A stretch of 64,000 bases of DNA. Origin: Hoplostethus atlanticus (lineage: Eukaryota; Chordata; Actinopteri; Trachichthyiformes; Trachichthyidae). The stretch spans positions 2,226,501-2,290,500 of the forward strand of contig JAXDDX010000044.1 in the NCBI GenBank assembly GCA_034670405.1, read 5' to 3'. Both the position numbers and the translations under genes were made by a program. Shown here in pieces: positions 55,973 through 64,000 of the stretch (positions are counted from its first letter, which is position 1; every line of letters begins with the position of its first letter). The notes beneath the pieces are model-generated. The model worked only from the letters and a program-made list of their open reading frames with translations. It did no database searches and was not told the origin of the DNA.

Positions 55973-56398
55973 ATGCTGTGTTCCAGGCACAAGGGAAAAC
56001 GGCATATTACAAGTACTACTTGTGAATTGCAGCAAGTTCAATTGAAACCGCACAAAATTAAATCAGAACTCTTAAACTGGGCACAACTACTTCCTTCATT
56101 TGTCGTTTGTGATTGGCATTGCTGTAACGCATATGTATCACTCAAAAGGTGCAGGTGTGTTGAATATAAAAAGGCTGAGAATAATTATCACAAAGAGCCA
56201 TCCAAGACAACTTCAAGACGGCTTCAAATAGTTCGACAGCGTGAACACTTCAAAGTCGTTACTTTTAACCGTTATGTCATCTCTACAATTTTTCCCACGT
56301 CACCTGAACGCAGCAGAGCACGCTCATTCAAGTTATGCAAATACGTTCCAGCGGTTTGTCGACGTAAACGAGGCCAGTCCTGTCATCACTGGAAATAG
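55973..56398 (+). CDS. Unidentified 141-codon ORF nested in adk intron 1
   Basis: I do not recognise this protein. The ORF is uninterrupted, begins MLCSRHKGKRHITSTTCELQ and ends with KYVPAVCRRKRGQSCHHWK. It is strongly basic and Cys-rich (CRCVEYKK, RRKRGQSC), without a signal peptide or membrane segment. What makes it more than a random ORF is its setting: CCAAT-type and GC boxes just upstream, then about 270 bases of AT-rich possible 3' UTR, AATAAA and an A-rich tail. Against it: the base at -3 of the ATG is T (weak context), and ORFs of this size occur elsewhere in the window by chance. It could be a small intronless gene, a decayed retrocopy or noise. Confidence 0.3.
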   Translation: MLCSRHKGKRHITSTTCELQQVQLKPHKIKSELLNWAQLLPSFVVCDWHCCNAYVSLKRCRCVEYKKAENNYHKEPSKTTSRRLQIVRQREHFKVVTFNRYVISTIFPTSPERSRARSFKLCKYVPAVCRRKRGQSCHHWK

Positions 56399-56667
56399 TA
56401 TTTCATTGCTTCGCTAAAAGTAATTGGAAATAAGACAAGAGATATATTGTAAAAACACTACCATAATGTTTTAATTGCAAGACTATTTCAATGATCATTT
56501 TTATTTATTTTATTCCACTTATTCATTCATGTTTATGCTAACTTCTGCGAGTTTTTGTCTAATTGTATGGGGTTTATTTGTATCCAATTTTAATTCATGA
56601 AGTGATATGTGATGTTTTTTTAACATCATGTTGACAACACATGTAATTCTTTACATTTGTCTTGATC

Positions 56668-56700
56668 AATAAAAACATAAATAAATAAAAAAACAAAAAA
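56668..56700 (+). terminator. AATAAA and A-rich tail after the nested ORF
   Basis: AATAAA at 56668-56673 is followed by an A-rich stretch to 56700. The word GAAAGCTTT occurs immediately after the tail (56701-56709) and also at 55711-55719 upstream of the promoter-like segment. This could be a target-site duplication of a retroposed unit, though a 9-base match may be chance. Confidence 0.3.
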
Positions 56701-57256
56701 GAAAGCTTTCTACTATAAAAACAAATATATATATATTGTCCTGTTAGCTATCATTACTGATCTATAACTTCAAGGTAAGATTAAGATAAAGTTTGCTTCA
56801 CTCCAGCCAATTCCTTCCGTCACTTTACAGATTAAATGCAGATGTTTATCGCGTGGATTCAGACCTATAACATCATTTCTCACGTATAATATATAATGCA
56901 ACCTATTTCAATTCTAAGGCATATATTATATTATATTATATTCCGAGGACTCAGGTCTCTCAATCATGTCATGTAACGTTACCCAACCTCTTCTGCTAGC
57001 TGTGGTTAGCATTGTCATGGCAGTAAGATACTGCCAGCAAACCCTCTACATTCAATTGCTAATTGTTGGTTTTAACAGCGCTTTTGTTGGTGCAAGGTGC
57101 AAAGTACTTAGCGCCTTGTCGCTATGCGCCGTTTGCTGACAGTTGACAACAACAGTACTGACGTTAGCATGCACAACGAGCTAGCTACACTGGCTAACTT
57201 GCAGTGTACAGCATCATAGCGTCGCGCATTTGAAAACACACAACCTGGCGTCTTAC

Positions 57257-57306
57257 CTCAGCGCTATTTTCCTGACTGTCGACATGTTTTGTTTATCACT
57301 AGACAT
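57257..57306 (-). CDS. adk: Adenosine kinase exon 1 (residues 1-16)
   Basis: First coding exon of adenosine kinase, the PfkB-family enzyme that phosphorylates adenosine to AMP using ATP. It encodes MSSDKQNMSTVRKIAL plus two bases of Ser17, then the donor GTAAGA. The body of the protein is recognisable from exon 2 on. The N-terminus resembles the short isoform of mammals (MTSVREN...), extended by a few residues. A second in-frame ATG (Met8) gives MSTVRK and is an alternative start. No basic nuclear-isoform exon like the mammalian long form was recognised upstream, although one could lie in the intergenic region. Confidence 0.85.
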
Positions 57307-57435
57307 TTTTTTTTATTCAGCTGCGAGTCTGTTGGCGCCGTGAAGCCGGTGAACCCACTGCTGGCTGTGGAGCAGTAGTAAGGGGCTGCAGCTTCCCTCC
57401 CTACAGATGATGATGCTACAAATTGGACAACAGCA
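57307..57435 (-). promoter_or_regulatory. adk: adk 5' UTR and proximal promoter
   Basis: Immediately upstream of the adk start, on the minus strand, is a GC-richer stretch containing an E2F-like TTGGCGCC (57332-57339) and a CCAAT box (57422-57426). No TATA box is evident at a normal distance. This fits a housekeeping-type promoter. The start ATG is preceded by a run of A residues, a favourable initiation context. The exact transcription start is not determinable. Confidence 0.5.
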
Positions 57436-58049
57436 GAGAGTGCAACCTAGAGAGTACAGAACCGATTTTTTTTCAGTGAGGATTAGTATTAGTAACTGTC
57501 TAGTGAGCGAAGTAGTGGATAATTAAGTCATGTATTAAAAGGAGAAAGAGGTAGCGTGGGTTATCACGCTGCTTTCCCTTTCACCCCCTTTCACCAAGAT
57601 GAAGTTCAACTTAAGTAGGCTATATGTAACGTTACCGCCAAGCCGTATAGGAGAAAACTAGAAACAAAAATGAGCTATAAATGTACTCCTGTGATGTGTC
57701 TGTGGTACTGAATAGTGAGTTCATAGTGACCTTATAGTACTTTATAGTATTTTTTGATCTCTTATATAGTTTTGCTGTGGTAATGGTATAGTATCCTAAA
57801 ATGTAATTACTATAAGGGAGGGATAAATTTACCTAAACTCAAGTTGCCCACCTTTTTATTGTTTACTTACAGTTTTAGGCTGATCTTTATGACATGAAGT
57901 CACAGTGTAAATAATATCAAACAGATCCTAAGTTACTTCAGATAGGGTCTTTTAAGGAAAAAGCTTTAATGGTTGTCCTCATGACCAACAGGAGGTCACA
58001 GTTCACACACCTTAGTTATCACCGCATCACTGATTACTATAGTTATTTT
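57436..58049. other. Intergenic DNA between adk promoter and vcl 3' flank
   Basis: About 600 bases of AT-rich sequence with repeated TATAGT-type words around 57728-57795. No ORF, recognised element or gene is visible. In tetrapods ap3m1 lies between vcl and adk; nothing resembling AP-3 mu1 coding sequence is present here. Confidence 0.6.
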
Positions 58050-58094
58050 TTTGTGGAAAGAGAATAAGAGACACCTAGAAGTGCTACGATAAGC

Positions 58095-58100
58095 TTTATT
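58095..58100 (-). terminator. vcl: Candidate distal vcl poly(A) signal in the left-hand duplicate unit
   Basis: A minus-strand AATAAA at the position in duplicate segment A that corresponds to the signal in A'. The downstream sequence (GGTGTCTCTTATTCTC) is a weaker GU/U-rich element. It could act as a distal backup site or be a relic of the duplication. Confidence 0.4.
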
Positions 58101-58687
58101 ACCAAATTGTGAATAATGCCCACACAGGACATAGTTTAGCCCCATTTGAACCCAAATACATTTTGTATAATTTTTCTATTCTGTTAAGCAAAATTTTTAG
58201 AGCTCGATTTGACTACGCAGAATTAATGAAGCAGGTGTAACATCATAGAAGAATCATATGGAACAAAAGTGTTTTGAACAAATCAATATTGCGATGCGTT
58301 GTGCAGATGATACAAAATATAATCTGTAGAGAAAACAGCACCTGTTTTAAGCCCGTATATCTCTACATGTAAACTCTATGCAACATGTGAAGCATAAAAC
58401 ATGACTAGAACATATTGACTCAAATGTAAGTTTACAAGCAGTTTTAATCACCACCACTTGCAGATTCTTGTATGTAGAAAAATGTTTTTCCAGTTAACTT
58501 GTCTAATGAGCTAGGCCTTTAAAACACTCACATGTACTGCTGAAGGTCATTTTAAAAGATCATGAAGGAGAAAGTCTTTGGCAGAACTTATAATAATAGA
58601 AAAAGAAACAATGTTGCAAATGCATTACACACTTTAGTTTCACCATAGGAAAACAGAGCAAACACACCCAGAAATGCTGTAAAATGC

Positions 58688-58693
58688 TTTATT
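58688..58693 (-). terminator. vcl: Candidate main vcl poly(A) signal in the right-hand duplicate unit
   Basis: A minus-strand AATAAA, followed about 15-25 bases downstream by the GT-rich stretch GGGTGTGTTTGCTCTG. This arrangement of hexamer, short spacer and GU-rich element is that expected of a strong vertebrate polyadenylation site. It would end the vcl transcript near 58670 and give a 3' UTR of about 1.6 kb. The hexamer lies inside segment A' of the tandem duplication. Confidence 0.55.
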
Positions 58694-59632
58694 ACAAAAT
58701 TGTGAAGATGCCTAAGCAGAACTTGGTTTAGCGTTATTTGAACCCCAATAGGTTTTGCATAAATTTCATATTCTGTTCAGCAAAATTTATTAGGGTTTGC
58801 ATAGAACTAGATTAAACTCTTTAGCAGAACTGATGAATCGGGTGTAACTTCATAGAAGAACAAGTGTTTTGAACAAATTGATATTGTGATACCTTGTGCA
58901 GATGACATGAAATGAAAACTATATATATATTACAAATAAAGCTTCTTTCACAAGGCACATCAGCTGGGTATTAAGATTCTTCCACACCAATGGTCTTCAG
59001 ACATTTCATAATGCCAACTATTGTGGCCACAAACTGTGACCAGTTATGTTTAGTGTATCAATACATGATGAGACAAATGTGACAACATAAAATAAGAAGG
59101 ATTTCACCAGTTTCAGATGACATTGTGCTTCATCTCCTATGCCCAGACCATTCCCTTGACTACCTAGGAGTGTGTGCAATTCATATTTTACGACAATGAT
59201 AGTGCACAAAACAACATGTGACGTTCAACTGTGCAGTGAAAAACCAGGTAGGCAAGACAAGCCCCTCTGAAGACGACTAAGGTTAGAAAGACTTGTTAGC
59301 CTCCTTCAGTGTGAAAAACAGAGCACCAGTCTTGGGCCAGTAGGCCTTATATTGTAACATAAGCCAGTATATCTCTACATGTAATCTCAATGCAACATGT
59401 GAAACATAGATCATGTCCGGAGCATATGGATGTACGTTTACAAGCATCCTCATCACCTCTTGCAGGTAGAAAGTTGTAAGTTATTTTTTAATAAACTAGC
59501 CCTTTAAATTCACACACATATTGCTGACCCAAGAAAGGCCATCATAGTTTTAAAGATCATGGCAGAAGAATGTCTTTGGCAGAACTCCTAATAATAGAAA
59601 ACAAACAATGCTACCATTGCATTACAAAATTT

Positions 59633-60258
59633 AAAAGAAGGAACAGTGTTTCTTTTTCACTTCTGATAACAGCATAGTGTAAACAGACATAATACCATTG
59701 AATATATTTTGTGTGAGCTGAGCATAAGCATATACTGTACTTGTAACAACTCCTCACGAGTTCATGTGCTTGTCCTAGCAAAGGTGAATGAATGCAGAAA
59801 ATGACGTAAAATAATCAGTACAAAGATATAAAAATGTCTTGAAGTTCAAATTTAAGTTATCATGGGCCGTGGCTAAATGAGACCGAAAACAATCAACCTT
59901 ACCTTATATGAAAAGCCAACTTCTAATCAAAATATATATATTCCTGGGATTTGTCAAAACAAGCTCTAAAACACATTTCTTACACACTTTAGAAAAAAAA
60001 GAATTTCCCAGTAAGGATCTAACCCATAACCTGCACTGTTAGTCCCATCGCTTACATTCTACCAGCCACTGTTACAGACAGGGCATGGGACAGTGTGTAT
60101 CATCGCATTTTGCCCATATTAGGGTTAGGGGGCTCTGATATCATAGCTTGAAAAAAAAAAAGCATTTATTTGTCCATTCGATCTGTTGCTCAAGCTTCAG
60201 TTCTCCTCCTGGCCAGCTGGACCGAACCAGCACAAACCAGAGAACAGTGGCCTTTCTC
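59633..60258 (-). other. vcl: Proximal vcl 3' UTR
   Basis: Noncoding sequence directly after the vcl stop codon in transcript orientation. It is AT-rich and contains an A12 run (plus strand, around 60150-60161) and no ORF of note. It is assigned as 3' UTR because the best poly(A) signal lies further downstream at 58688. Its boundary depends on poly(A) site choice. Confidence 0.6.
60165..60170 (-). terminator. vcl: Candidate proximal vcl poly(A) signal
   Basis: An AATAAA hexamer on the minus strand about 90 bases after the vcl stop codon, followed by a run of about a dozen T residues that could serve as the downstream element. Use of this site would give a 3' UTR of only about 110-120 bases. 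The two more distal signals at 58688-58693 and 58095-58100 are alternatives. Which one is used cannot be decided from sequence. Confidence 0.4.
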
Positions 60259-60435
<177 letters not shown>

Positions 60436-60526
60436 TCATTAGGAAAAAAAAAAATTTCCAAGGCTGTCCAGAAAATAAGGTGAATCTTGTGATCTTTGAC
60501 ACATTCATAACAATGATAGTGCTCAC

Positions 60527-60631
60527 CTGCTCTGACTCTTCCTCACTGATGTTGGTACGACCCAACATAGTGGCCTTGACCGTGGAGAGGATTTTGAGCT
60601 GTGTGCTGATGGTAGGAATGCGCTCACACAC
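60527..60631 (-). CDS. vcl: Vinculin tail exon, human residues about 984-1018
   Basis: A 105-bp exon encoding [20 protein letters not shown] and [15 protein letters not shown]. It forms tail helix H4. The residues corresponding to human Ile997 and Val1001, known to matter for F-actin binding, are both present. Acceptor and donor are TTTCAG and GTGAGC, and both ends are phase 0. The only clear change from human in this stretch is Glu for Asp after NIS. Confidence 0.97.
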
Positions 60632-60742
60632 CTGAAACAAGGTCAGCAAGTATGGTGAGGTGACAATCTTTGTACCAAAACAATATCCAAAATCTTTCGA
60701 ACCCATCGCCAAGCCTTTTGATAAGAAGACTACTTGACTGAC

Positions 60743-60946
60743 CTGGAGCAGGTTGGTCCGGATACGCTTGTCAGTACACTGCTTGGCTACCTCCTTGGCC
60801 AGCCGTGTGACTTCATCAGAAGCCTTAGCGATGTCCTTGGCACACTGGATGAGTGCACGCTTGTTCCCACTGCCTCCACGCACCAGACGAGACATCTCAG
60901 CCATGAGCAAGGCCATTCGCTTGGCAGCCCCGATGATGTCATTACC
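60743..60946 (-). CDS. vcl: Vinculin tail exon, human residues about 916-983
   Basis: A 204-bp, phase-0 exon coding [20 protein letters not shown], then [20 protein letters not shown] and [20 protein letters not shown], ending RIRTNLLQ. This is helices H2-H3 of the five-helix tail and is almost identical to mammalian vinculin. Basic residues here form part of the acidic-phospholipid and actin-contacting surface known for the tail. The acceptor is CTTGTAG and the donor GTCAGT. Confidence 0.97.
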
Positions 60947-61062
60947 CTACAAGGTATGACAGGAACATGGCAATTGATCCCACAGCATCGGGCTTCAAAG
61001 TAAGGGTCCATTTCATTTTATCATCATAGTTGCCTAGGCTAGTGTTTACTATGTTAACTTAC

Positions 61063-61248
61063 TTTGCTAGACCATTTGCGGGCCTCTTCGTGGAGTTGCC
61101 GGGCAGCCACCATCATGGGCTCGCTCACCACCTCGCCGGCCTTCTGCTCGGGGAACTCCTCATCCTTCTCCTCTGGGGGAGGGGGGCGGGGTGGTGGAAC
61201 CTCACCCTCAGGAAGGGGAGGCTTGGGTGGCGCCGGCTCATCATTAAG
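61063..61248 (-). CDS. vcl: Vinculin exon, proline-rich linker and start of tail, human residues about 854-915
   Basis: The translation runs [20 protein letters not shown], then [20 protein letters not shown], then a segment ending ARKWSSK. The PPKPP and PPPRPPPP stretches correspond to the linker region known to bind SH3 proteins of the vinexin/CAP-ponsin group and Arp2/3. The last part begins the tail strap and helix H1. Acceptor and donor are CCCTAG and GTAAGT. In mammals the alternative metavinculin exon is inserted directly after WSSK. Here only a 116-bp intron follows before the next constitutive exon. Confidence 0.96.
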
Positions 61249-61331
61249 CTAGGGGGACAAGACAAAGTAATCTTTCCACGTAGGTAGTAACACAACAAAG
61301 TTTTGTTTTACTGTAAGATCTGAGGACTTAC

Positions 61332-61456
61332 ATGAAGCTGATCCAGTTCAGGAGGAGGTGGTGGGAAGTCTGGCTCCTGGGGCTGGAATGCCTCCCTCAC
61401 CTTTGCCACAGCACCAAGGATGTTAAATCCAGAGTCCAGAAAGCCCTTCTGAAGAC
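61332..61456 (-). CDS. vcl: Vinculin exon with the FPPPPP linker motif, human residues about 812-853
   Basis: The exon encodes [20 protein letters not shown], then [20 protein letters not shown] and LH. It carries the end of D4 and the start of the flexible linker between head and tail. The FPPPPP motif at about residues 842-847 is the type of site that binds the EVH1 domain of VASP/Ena proteins in known vinculins. The acceptor reads TGCCCAG and the donor GTAAGT. The exon is 125 bp and ends in phase 0. Confidence 0.96.
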
Positions 61457-61529
61457 CTGGGCATCACAAAAATACATTATTAGTAATCAAGTGGCTACAC
61501 CCTGAGTCACAAACCAGGAGTTGTCTCTA

Positions 61530-61871
<342 letters not shown>

Positions 61872-61918
61872 TCAACGTCATGTTAATCTAAAGGAATTAC
61901 ACTGAGAGCTGTGAACTA

Positions 61919-62074
<156 letters not shown>

Positions 62075-62230
62075 CTAAAACAATTACAATTAATTGTCAA
62101 TCCATAGAGACTTGGTAAACACTAAGTGAGAAATACTTCAACTCTCTGACTTGAACCCTCTCAAAATGTTGATGCAGTGTTGAGAATAGAGACAAACAGA
62201 AACCGATATAAACACAAAGCTGTGACATAC

Positions 62231-62380
62231 TTGTGGTGTTAAGTCTCTTGTTGACTTGACAGCAGCCTGGATTCCCTCCACCGTGCTCTTGTTGGCTGTT
62301 CCTACAGCAGCAGCCTTCTCTGCTGTGGCGCCAAGCTTATTGGCATGGTTCTCGAAGTTGGCAGCCCTCTCGTCAAAGAC
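62231..62380 (-). CDS. vcl: Vinculin exon, human residues about 625-674
   Basis: A 150-bp exon of 50 codons, beginning [20 protein letters not shown] and ending with STRDLTPQ. It matches the D3 head region of vertebrate vinculin with a few conservative differences. The acceptor is GTGCAG and the donor GTATGT. Both ends are phase 0. It lies 130 bp from the neighbouring exon to its right, typical of the compact introns in this gene. Confidence 0.96.
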
Positions 62381-62510
62381 CTGCACGTAATAAAATACAA
62401 ACAATTATCCCAATGGATTGTTCTTTATAATTTGATTCCCTGCTAATAAACATAAAATTGATAAACCAAATTGTTTATTCCTGTTAGTGAGGGGTGATTG
62501 TATCACTGAC

Positions 62511-62639
62511 CTCATCCCTGTTGGGGGAGTCGAAGGGGGCAGTGGCAGCCACCGCCAGTAACTTGATGGGAGTGGTGGTGTCACTGAAGATGTCAGACAC
62601 CTCTTGAGTCATCGCCTCCTGCATCTTACCTTTCAGATC
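62511..62639 (-). CDS. vcl: Vinculin exon, human residues about 582-624
   Basis: A 129-bp exon of 43 whole codons, translated as [18 protein letters not shown] followed by [20 protein letters not shown] and ending NRDE. It is almost identical to the vertebrate vinculin D3 segment and belongs to the repeated four-helix bundles of the head. The acceptor reads CTCCCAG and the donor GTCAGT. Both ends are phase 0, so it could be skipped without a frameshift, although no sequence evidence of skipping is visible. Confidence 0.96.
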
Positions 62640-62943
62640 CTGGGAGGAGGTCATGCAGATGTTACAACCAGTCAACAGACTCATAGCGGCTCATTGAGCT
62701 TGAAAATACAAACATGCTATAAATGTATAAATACATCTAATAACTGAACTTGTATATTTAAAAATAATACAAATATTATTAAACTCCAGTACCCTCTGAT
62801 GCAATAAATATTATAGGAATACATTGGCCATACTGAGTGCATGTGTAACCAGCAGAGGGAGTGCTTGTCTATGCCCGTCTATGGATCCTGATATATTATA
62901 GTGGGTTGAGTCTGTGAGTGACTGTCAATGTAAGCCGTCTTAC

Positions 62944-63143
62944 TTTCAGGGCCTCCTGGAGCTGCTGAGCCACGGCACGTGCCTGAGGGGAGTCCCCTTC
63001 ACCCCGGGCGGCCAGGTCTGCCAGCTGGGCCATGAGCTGATCCACCTGCTCGCACTTACCCAGCAGTTCCTGCCTGTATGGACCTGGCAGGGCGTTAGCC
63101 AGCCTGCGGCCCTCTGCCACCAGCCCCCGGATGGCTGCCTGGC
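62944..63143 (-). CDS. vcl: Vinculin exon, human residues about 515-581
   Basis: The translation begins [21 protein letters not shown] once joined to the preceding split Gly codon, and ends with QLQEALK. It aligns without gaps to the helical-bundle repeats of vinculin domain D3. The acceptor is TGTCCAG and the donor GTAAGA, and the exon ends in phase 0. Several positions differ conservatively from human, for example LPG where human has MMG. The 580-bp intron to the right is the longest within this part of vcl and holds no recognisable exon. Confidence 0.96.
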
Positions 63144-63723
63144 CTGGACACAAACACACACACTTGTAAATATAGTGCCAAAATGAAAGTTGACATCATG
63201 TGTAGTCGTCCATTGCTGCTAACTGCATAGCTTTCTGACATCACTTCAAAATACTTTCCAAAGCTGGATTTGTACCACAGCAGTATACCATATTGTGAAA
63301 ATGTTCATTTGGGTTGACGCTGAACTTGGCCACCTCTTGCATGTCACTGTCCATCAAATGCTTGCTGGGTAGTTTTGGTTATTGTACTAGGTATTTGTAC
63401 TATGTTGTTTCTTAGAGGTAAGTGTTTCCCGGTATATAGTGGGACGCAATGATTCTTAGAACAGCAAGCATCCAGCTCTGTTGTAAACATGTGAGAAGAT
63501 GTCCAGGCCTCAGAGCAGACAAGCCAAAACCGAGGGGGAAAATTGTGGGGTTGGGAGAGTATTGCGGAATGTACAGTACAGTAGAAAGTACACATGTACA
63601 CACTTTGTGTACAGGTCTGGCCTGCAATTTGGGCCATGAGGGGAATGGAAGGAATATGAGTAAGTGTGTGTGAGAGAAAGAAAGCAAGACATGGAAGGTG
63701 GGGAGGATGGTAGCCAGACTCAC
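63144..63723 (-). other. vcl: vcl intron, 580 bp
   Basis: Noncoding, with a short (CA) tract near 63151-63163. No exon, repeat element or strong motif is recognised. The plus-strand and minus-strand ORFs that cross it run out of or through the flanking exons and are not conserved here. Confidence 0.8.
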
Positions 63724-63914
63724 CCACACCGCTGTCATCTATGGTGGGGTTGTCAATCCAGCGCTGGGCCTGTTCAATCTTTCCCTCCAAGTGTACAGCT
63801 GCCTTTGCAGGCCTGCTGTTGGCCACGGCTTTGTTGGTCTTGGACTGCAGGTTCTGCAGAGCTGTTGCGATCTGTTTAGCCAAAGCTCTGGCCTCGGGGG
63901 TATCACCTTTACCC
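63724..63914 (-). CDS. vcl: Vinculin exon, human residues about 452-514
   Basis: This is the first vinculin exon inside the window. Vinculin is a cytoplasmic adaptor at focal adhesions and cell-cell junctions that couples talin or alpha-catenin to F-actin. The translated exon matches the vertebrate head domain around [14 protein letters not shown] and [21 protein letters not shown], with only scattered substitutions. The acceptor reads TTATAG and the donor GTGAGT. The exon opens with one base that completes a codon from an unseen upstream exon and ends one base into a Gly codon, so phase continues correctly into the next exon. It spans the D2-D3 boundary of the head. Exons encoding about the first 451 residues must lie beyond the right edge. 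Confidence 0.96.
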
Positions 63915-64000
63915 CTATAAAGATTCAAAAATAGCAGCAGTCAAAAGGAGTGCAGCTCTGAAGTGGTGCTCGTGAATGTATGTCAGAATTGAACTGTAAA

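Larger units (their letters stand above)
58050..59632. repeat. Diverged tandem duplication in vcl 3' UTR and flank
   Basis: Two head-to-tail units are visible. Unit 1 (about 58050-58640) consists of segment A (58072-58320) and segment B (58348-58638). Unit 2 (about 58640-59632) consists of A' (58664-58913), an extra 445 bases at 58914-59359, and B' (59360-59632). Shared landmarks in A and A' include GCTTTATTAC, CATAGAAGAA, AAGTGTTTTGAACAAAT and TTGTGCAGATGA. Landmarks in B and B' include TATATCTCTACATGTAA and GTCTTTGGCAGAACT. Divergence is substantial, so the event is not recent. The extra 445 bases are either an insertion into unit 2 or a deletion from unit 1. Confidence 0.85.

Noticed and set aside
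60117-60131. Telomere-like TTAGGGTTAGGG
   Set aside because: Only two units, expected occasionally by chance.
63344-63928. 194-codon minus-strand ORF starting with vinculin sequence
   Set aside because: Only its first part (to 63724) is vinculin exon; the rest is read-through into the intron after the GTGAGT donor.

Overview
The window reads as teleost-type vertebrate genomic DNA. The genes are split into exons with GT-AG introns, vinculin introns are mostly 80-160 bp, (CA)n/(GA)n microsatellites are dense, and most of the sequence is intronic. All splice assignments were made by eye, by matching translated exons to remembered vertebrate protein sequences and checking reading phase across every junction.

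Two host genes are supported, both on the minus strand. (1) adk (adenosine kinase) takes up most of the window. Its first coding exon is at 57257-57306 and five more follow at 54863-54937, 54691-54744, 43849-43927, 22152-22324 and 20245-20353. Together they encode the first 180 residues in unbroken phase. The catalytic C-terminal half is not seen in bases 1-20244, so this stretch is the beginning of a very long intron 6 and the remaining exons lie off the left edge. (2) vcl (vinculin) lies upstream of adk in the same orientation. Eleven exons between 60259 and 63914 encode the C-terminal 615 residues, matching human residues 452-1066 one for one: the end of the D2 region, D3, D4, the proline-rich linker and the five-helix tail. 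The earlier exons lie beyond the right edge.

Region by region: 1-20244 is adk intron 6, with microsatellites, a pair of diverged direct repeats (about 6.9 and 8.3 kb), a cluster of octamer motifs and islands that look like conserved noncoding DNA. 20354-22151 is intron 5. 22325-43848 is intron 4, with several more such islands and two perfect hairpins. 43928-54690 is intron 3. 54938-57256 is intron 1, which holds a plus-strand promoter/ORF/poly(A)-like unit. 57307-58050 is the adk 5' UTR, promoter and intergenic DNA. 58050-60258 is the vcl 3' UTR and downstream flank, containing a diverged tandem duplication in which each unit carries a poly(A) signal.

The strongest points for a second look are the duplicated poly(A) segment downstream of vcl, the unidentified plus-strand transcription-unit-like segment inside adk intron 1, the absence of a metavinculin exon and of ap3m1 where tetrapod order would place them, a Gly-to-Arg change in adk exon 5, and the intronic repeat pair with nearby octamer motifs. 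The two genes are not known to work as a unit: ADK phosphorylates adenosine to AMP, and vinculin links talin and catenin to actin. Their adjacency reflects conserved synteny, not a shared pathway. I found no CRISPR array, no functional tRNA or rRNA gene, and no intact mobile element.
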